Source of the DNA: Perilla frutescens
Taxonomy: Eukaryota; Streptophyta; Magnoliopsida; Lamiales; Lamiaceae
Assembly: GCA_026008535.1 (NCBI GenBank)
Contig: BRKX01000006.1
Span: forward strand, 45,062,664 to 45,126,663
Length of the DNA stretch: 64,000 nt
Direction of reading: 5' to 3'
The position numbers were made by a program, and so were the translations under genes. The notes beneath the pieces are model-generated. The model was not told the DNA's origin. It saw nothing but the letters and a program-made list of their open reading frames with translations, and did no database searches. Positions within the stretch are counted from its first letter, which is position 1. Each line of letters begins with the position of its first letter. This document shows positions 60,231 through 64,000 of this stretch, piece after piece.

Positions 60231-61792
60231 TTTGTTTTATCTTTAATCACGTGTTCTCCAAGCTTATTAATGCATCTTCTAAAACGATCTTAAATTTCTT
60301 CTTGGTTGGCAAACTTTGAACAACTTTAATAATCTTTGGAAGAAAATAATCTGGACAAAAGATGGTCTTGCAATCGTTCACGAACGTTGTGATGAAGATT
60401 GTTGGTCTTGAACCTTCACATCATGTAGCACAGATGCATGTCTTGTATGTTCACAAATTGATTTCTAGCTATTACTCAAGCTAGTTGGTAGTACTTAGTG
60501 TGTTGAACAATCTTTGTTGTGTCTCGATGCACAACAGTCTTTATCTTTAACTCAATCCTATCTTCATGCTTGAGCTGTCTTCAAAAATTTCATATCACAT
60601 TCTTGTACATTCTTAGGAACGTTGTTCAGAACAACAAATGTACTTGAAAAAACCAAATACTTAGTCATGATGAACAATCTTCTTCTTCAGCCCAATCATA
60701 TCTTCATGCTTGAGCTGTCTTCAAGAAGTTCAGATCACATTTTCTTGTACATTGTTACGAACATTATCCAGAATAGCAAATGCACTTGGAAAAACCAAAT
60801 ACTTAGTGATGATTCTATGTCATAAAGAGTAATGACAATCAATCAGTATTGCAAGTGCGAAGTATAGCACTTAATAAACACATAATACAAAGCATAGCAT
60901 TAACAACCCCCATTATTTTTTAAAATATAAATATAAATATGATAATTAAGACTTTTCTCTAGCATTCTTCCACCGTCCTCTAAGTAAAGTAAAAATATCA
61001 ATTCCTTATTGTTATTTGCCATCTTTGGATTCTTCCATCTCAAGCAACCTAATATATATCCAATTGAAGTTCTGCTGTTAATCTATAATACCCAATTTAT
61101 GATTCCAAATTCCAGTATATGACCCAAATTGTGATTTCACCAAAGCTTCAAACCAGACCGACCTATACATATGCAAATTTGGCATACTGCACTAACTGCA
61201 CGCATACATACACAATCCTAAACTATCAAGAAATGATTGAGAAACAGTACGTACACTAATGATCACGATTAATTATATTAGCGTTTGTTTGTAAAAAGTT
61301 ATCAAATTTTATAGAACTTTTAATTGCACGTACGGTGTTAGTTTTGTTATATCTTCATTTAACTAGATTAGCTTTTTATCAGTTTTAGCTCCATGTTTTT
61401 GAAAAGATAAACTATGTACTTGGATTGCTCGTCTTGATCTGGTCGCGTTTATGAATCTAAAAAACTATATAGTTGATAATTTATCGAGTGATTGTCTGGT
61501 AATAGAACTGATGATCGATGAATTTTGAGTGTGAATTTTGTTAGTGCCACTGTTATGCACTAAGTGTTCGTGTTGTTTTGTTGGCGAGATATGTTCGACA
61601 TTGTGTGTTTGGGTATGTCCCCAAAGCTATTTATTCCATTATGTAAGAAAAGAAGAACAGTTGGCAAACTGTTCCCTCTGATGTCCCAGATAGACCCAGG
61701 GACACTTTTATATAGTAGTTTCCATAAATACAAGATCTTGCGTGGATCCATTTGTGGAAGACAAGATATGTTTGATTGACTGCCTTGTGGAG
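60231..61792. other. Intergenic region with a 140-bp tandem duplication
   Basis: No gene is seen. The section 60330-60830 has retroelement-like text without a usable frame. From 60830 it is AT-rich. Confidence 0.45.
60551..60820. repeat. Tandem duplication, period 140 bp
   Basis: The unit starting CTCAATCCTATCTTCATGCT at 60551 recurs at 60691 as CCCAATCATATCTTCATGCT. Both run to AAAAACCAAATACTTAGT with about 90% identity by eye. Confidence 0.85.
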
Positions 61793-61793
61793 T

Positions 61794-64000
61794 TGTAACA
61801 GTCCGGTCCCGAGATAGGGGTTTATGAATGGGGACAGGGTGTCATTAAAGGGTTAATGAGGTAAAATGGAAGATTAACGTGATGATTTGACAGTTGAAAT
61901 ATGCCCTTGGGGATTAGACGGGGACACTCATATTTACTTTTACTTAGACGATGAATAAATCGTATAGACGGATACCAATCGACTTGGATTACGATAGTTA
62001 ATAATACATGCAAACCCATTGATTAGACGAAAGGAGACCATATTCGGGTAGAAGAAATAGAACTTAGTATGCATCTTATACTCAAATAATTATGTCTGGA
62101 GATTATTCATAGAATCTTGACAATCATAATAAGACTTTAACAACGGAATTAGAAAGAGTGTATCAGAGTAGCAGATCACATAGTGGGATTTCAAGGAAAT
62201 ATTAGATAATAGCAAAACAGTCTTGGCAGCCAACCCACATCCACAGCCACCAACATCCTCAGCATCTCAACCTGAAAACATTTGAAAAAGAGGGGGCATG
62301 AGTACTAATGTACTCAGTGGGTTTTAATAAAACACTTTAATAACTTCAAGATATCCAACAATCATCTGACGGCATATGGAGAGCAAAACGCTAAAGCCCT
62401 CTCCATACCCATAAAAAGCTTTTCTTTTCCTTTGGGCCCATCTTGGCTCAAACCTGACGTCAACTGTACCCTTAGGCATGCCATAGGATAGAAGAGGGGT
62501 TACCTCAAATATCCGAACGAGTTTGCGAGGGAAAACCCCAGCAGTGACTCCCTTAATGGTTCCGAGCTCAAATCCTGCTTAAGTAAAACTAAGTTCCTTC
62601 ATTTCTTATCCTTGCTAGCAATACCAAGTTTAGAACAACGTCTAATGCTAATCCTTTAATACTACATGTTCTTGTCCTACAAAGGGTTTAATACTATCGT
62701 AACAAGGCAAACCTTAATTCTTAATTCTGAGAGCTAATCAAGCATAAACATTGAATTGCAGGAAAAGAACGTAAATAAATATGATTCGGAGCTAAAGATA
62801 ATTCTAACATCTCACGCTAAGCATAAACAATACGTTAGTAGTTCTATCATTTCTAAACATGCTTTGAGAGCTCAAGTAAAACATAATATCTTCCTTTCTT
62901 CCTTCCTTGTACAGAGATCAATCGGGTTGAGCAAAAATACTTTATTGGATATCTCATTTGCCCTAACATGCTTCTAGAGCTCATTAGCTCAAACTTTAGA
63001 TGAGTATAGATTTATCCACCTTGATTACGGAACGGAAGATGAGGCAACGAGCTGGTGGTTTTCCTTAGTATTTTTCCGAGGCTCGATTCCTTCTACAAAA
63101 GTCGAATCGTCGACTTAGCCGTCTCCTTCGAAGATTTCTTATAACATGATATTAAACAATACCCAACTATTATTTCCTTAGCTAGGACTTAACATGGATA
63201 GCACGATTTTGACTTAATAAGGGATCGAGAATGGTTTAATTTATTTAAGGAACTTCTCGACTCGATCTCTAAATTTTTAGACGGAAAATAACTCGAATAT
63301 CTTATTCGAAATAAGTTGAAATTAACTTGAATACCTTACTATAATTTAAACATGAATATGACTTGAAAGTAGCATAATTTAAAAGACTCAAAAAGATCGG
63401 AAAGAAGGGGTACGGGAATAGCCGAAAAGAACGGCGAACGAAACAGAAACAATACGGAGAAGAGGGGGGGTGCCGCGGGGCTACCTTGCCCTGGCGGACA
63501 CCCCGCCGCCGCGGGGAAGCCTATCCCCGGCGGGCTCCCCGCCCCCGGCGGGCTGGGGCGCGGCCGAGGGAGGTGTGGTGCGGCGGCGCCCACCCCCCCC
63601 GCGGGGCTCTCTCTCTCCTTCTCTTTTCTCTCTCTCTTCTTCTGGGTTCCTTCAACGTGTTCTTCAACTGTTCTTCGTGTTCGTTGATTTCTTCGACGAA
63701 CACGAAAAACAATTAACCTGAATTTTTATAAAACAACATACTTGAATTAAACATGCAATAACATGCTTTTAACTTAAAAGGAATTTTGGCATTACAACGG
63801 CATAACACGGTAATCCTTCTTTAATTAGATTAACGACAAAATCGTTAAATGTGGCTTGAACGGAATTTAACGGAATAATGAGGCTAATATTCTTAGAATA
63901 ACAATAACGGATTTAGAATGAGAAATATAAAATACACGTTATTAACTTGGAATTTCAACCAAAATCGAAATGTAAATTTAGACGAGCGATAATGAAGAAC
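61794..64000. repeat. Probable gypsy LTR or leader, cut by the window end
   Basis: Starts TGTAACAGTCCGGTCCCGAG, and contains AGTACTAATGTACTCAGTGGG near 62301, text of a kind seen in LTRs of Tekay/Del-type gypsy elements. No reading frame for gag or pol is visible before the window ends. Confidence 0.35.
63463..63612. repeat. GC-rich, CCG-repeat patch
   Basis: About 150 bp of strongly GC-rich sequence with repeated CCCCGGCGGGCTCCCCG and GCCGCGGGG-type inverted motifs, in an otherwise AT-rich area. It gives open frames on both strands, which are by-products of composition, and is followed by a CT-rich run. Confidence 0.7.

Noticed and set aside
63339..63721. Overlapping Pro/Gly/Arg-rich frames on both strands near the end
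   Set aside because: Created by the GC-rich patch; frames are open on both strands with no recognisable domain.

Overview
The window is nuclear DNA of a flowering plant, almost certainly a eudicot. The sequence is AT-rich and the genes have spliced exons with plant-type GT-AG introns. It holds plant-only gene families (a BEL1-like homeodomain gene with the typical 61-nt exon) and plant transposons (Stowaway, Tourist, Mutator-type MITEs, Helitron, LINE, Athila-like and copia-like retroelements). I cannot fix the species; an asterid such as a member of Lamiales is only a guess. All calls come from reading the sequence, with no database search.

Five gene models can be assembled. (1) A BEL1 homeodomain gene lies on the minus strand at 3062-5516: four exons, 562 codons, one GC-AG intron. 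(2) At 8065-11884 (+) is a broken copy of a ULP/C48-type cysteine protease gene. (3) At 12721-17393 (+) is an intact paralogue of it: 12 exons, 1032 codons, with His, Asp and Cys of the catalytic triad present. (4) At 44867-46434 (+) is a phosphoglycerate-mutase-like gene of the plant AT74 type: five exons, 335 codons. (5) At 47203-50855 (-) is a BTB/POZ gene: two exons, 603 codons, tail to tail with gene 4. Genes 1, 4 and 5 look like ordinary host genes. Genes 2 and 3 resemble the transposon-linked ULP families known in plants.

The rest is mostly repeats. 17.4-32 kb holds a SINE, a Helitron with an RPA-like fragment, a 5'-truncated LINE, several MITEs (one inside another) and a deleted gypsy element with a gag piece. 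32-43 kb holds simple repeats, a Tourist-like element, a decayed reverse-transcribing element that may be an endogenous pararetrovirus, a decayed copia-like block and another Mutator-type MITE. 52.4-60.2 kb is a pile of Athila-like pieces and LTRs. 61.8-64 kb looks like a further LTR with a GC-rich patch, cut by the window edge.

The strongest unexplained signal is a short motif, ATTTTAGCAT, repeated dozens of times in the introns and flanks of both ULP paralogues but not noticed in their exons. Variants occur near 0.8-1.6 kb and in a separate TA-targeting element at 31-32 kb. The intact ULP gene also carries a triplicated exon-intron unit encoding acidic repeats, and lacks the usual oxyanion-hole glutamine. 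Three Mutator-type MITEs share the terminal motif TCTCCTGTGCA and each has an exact 9-bp target duplication.
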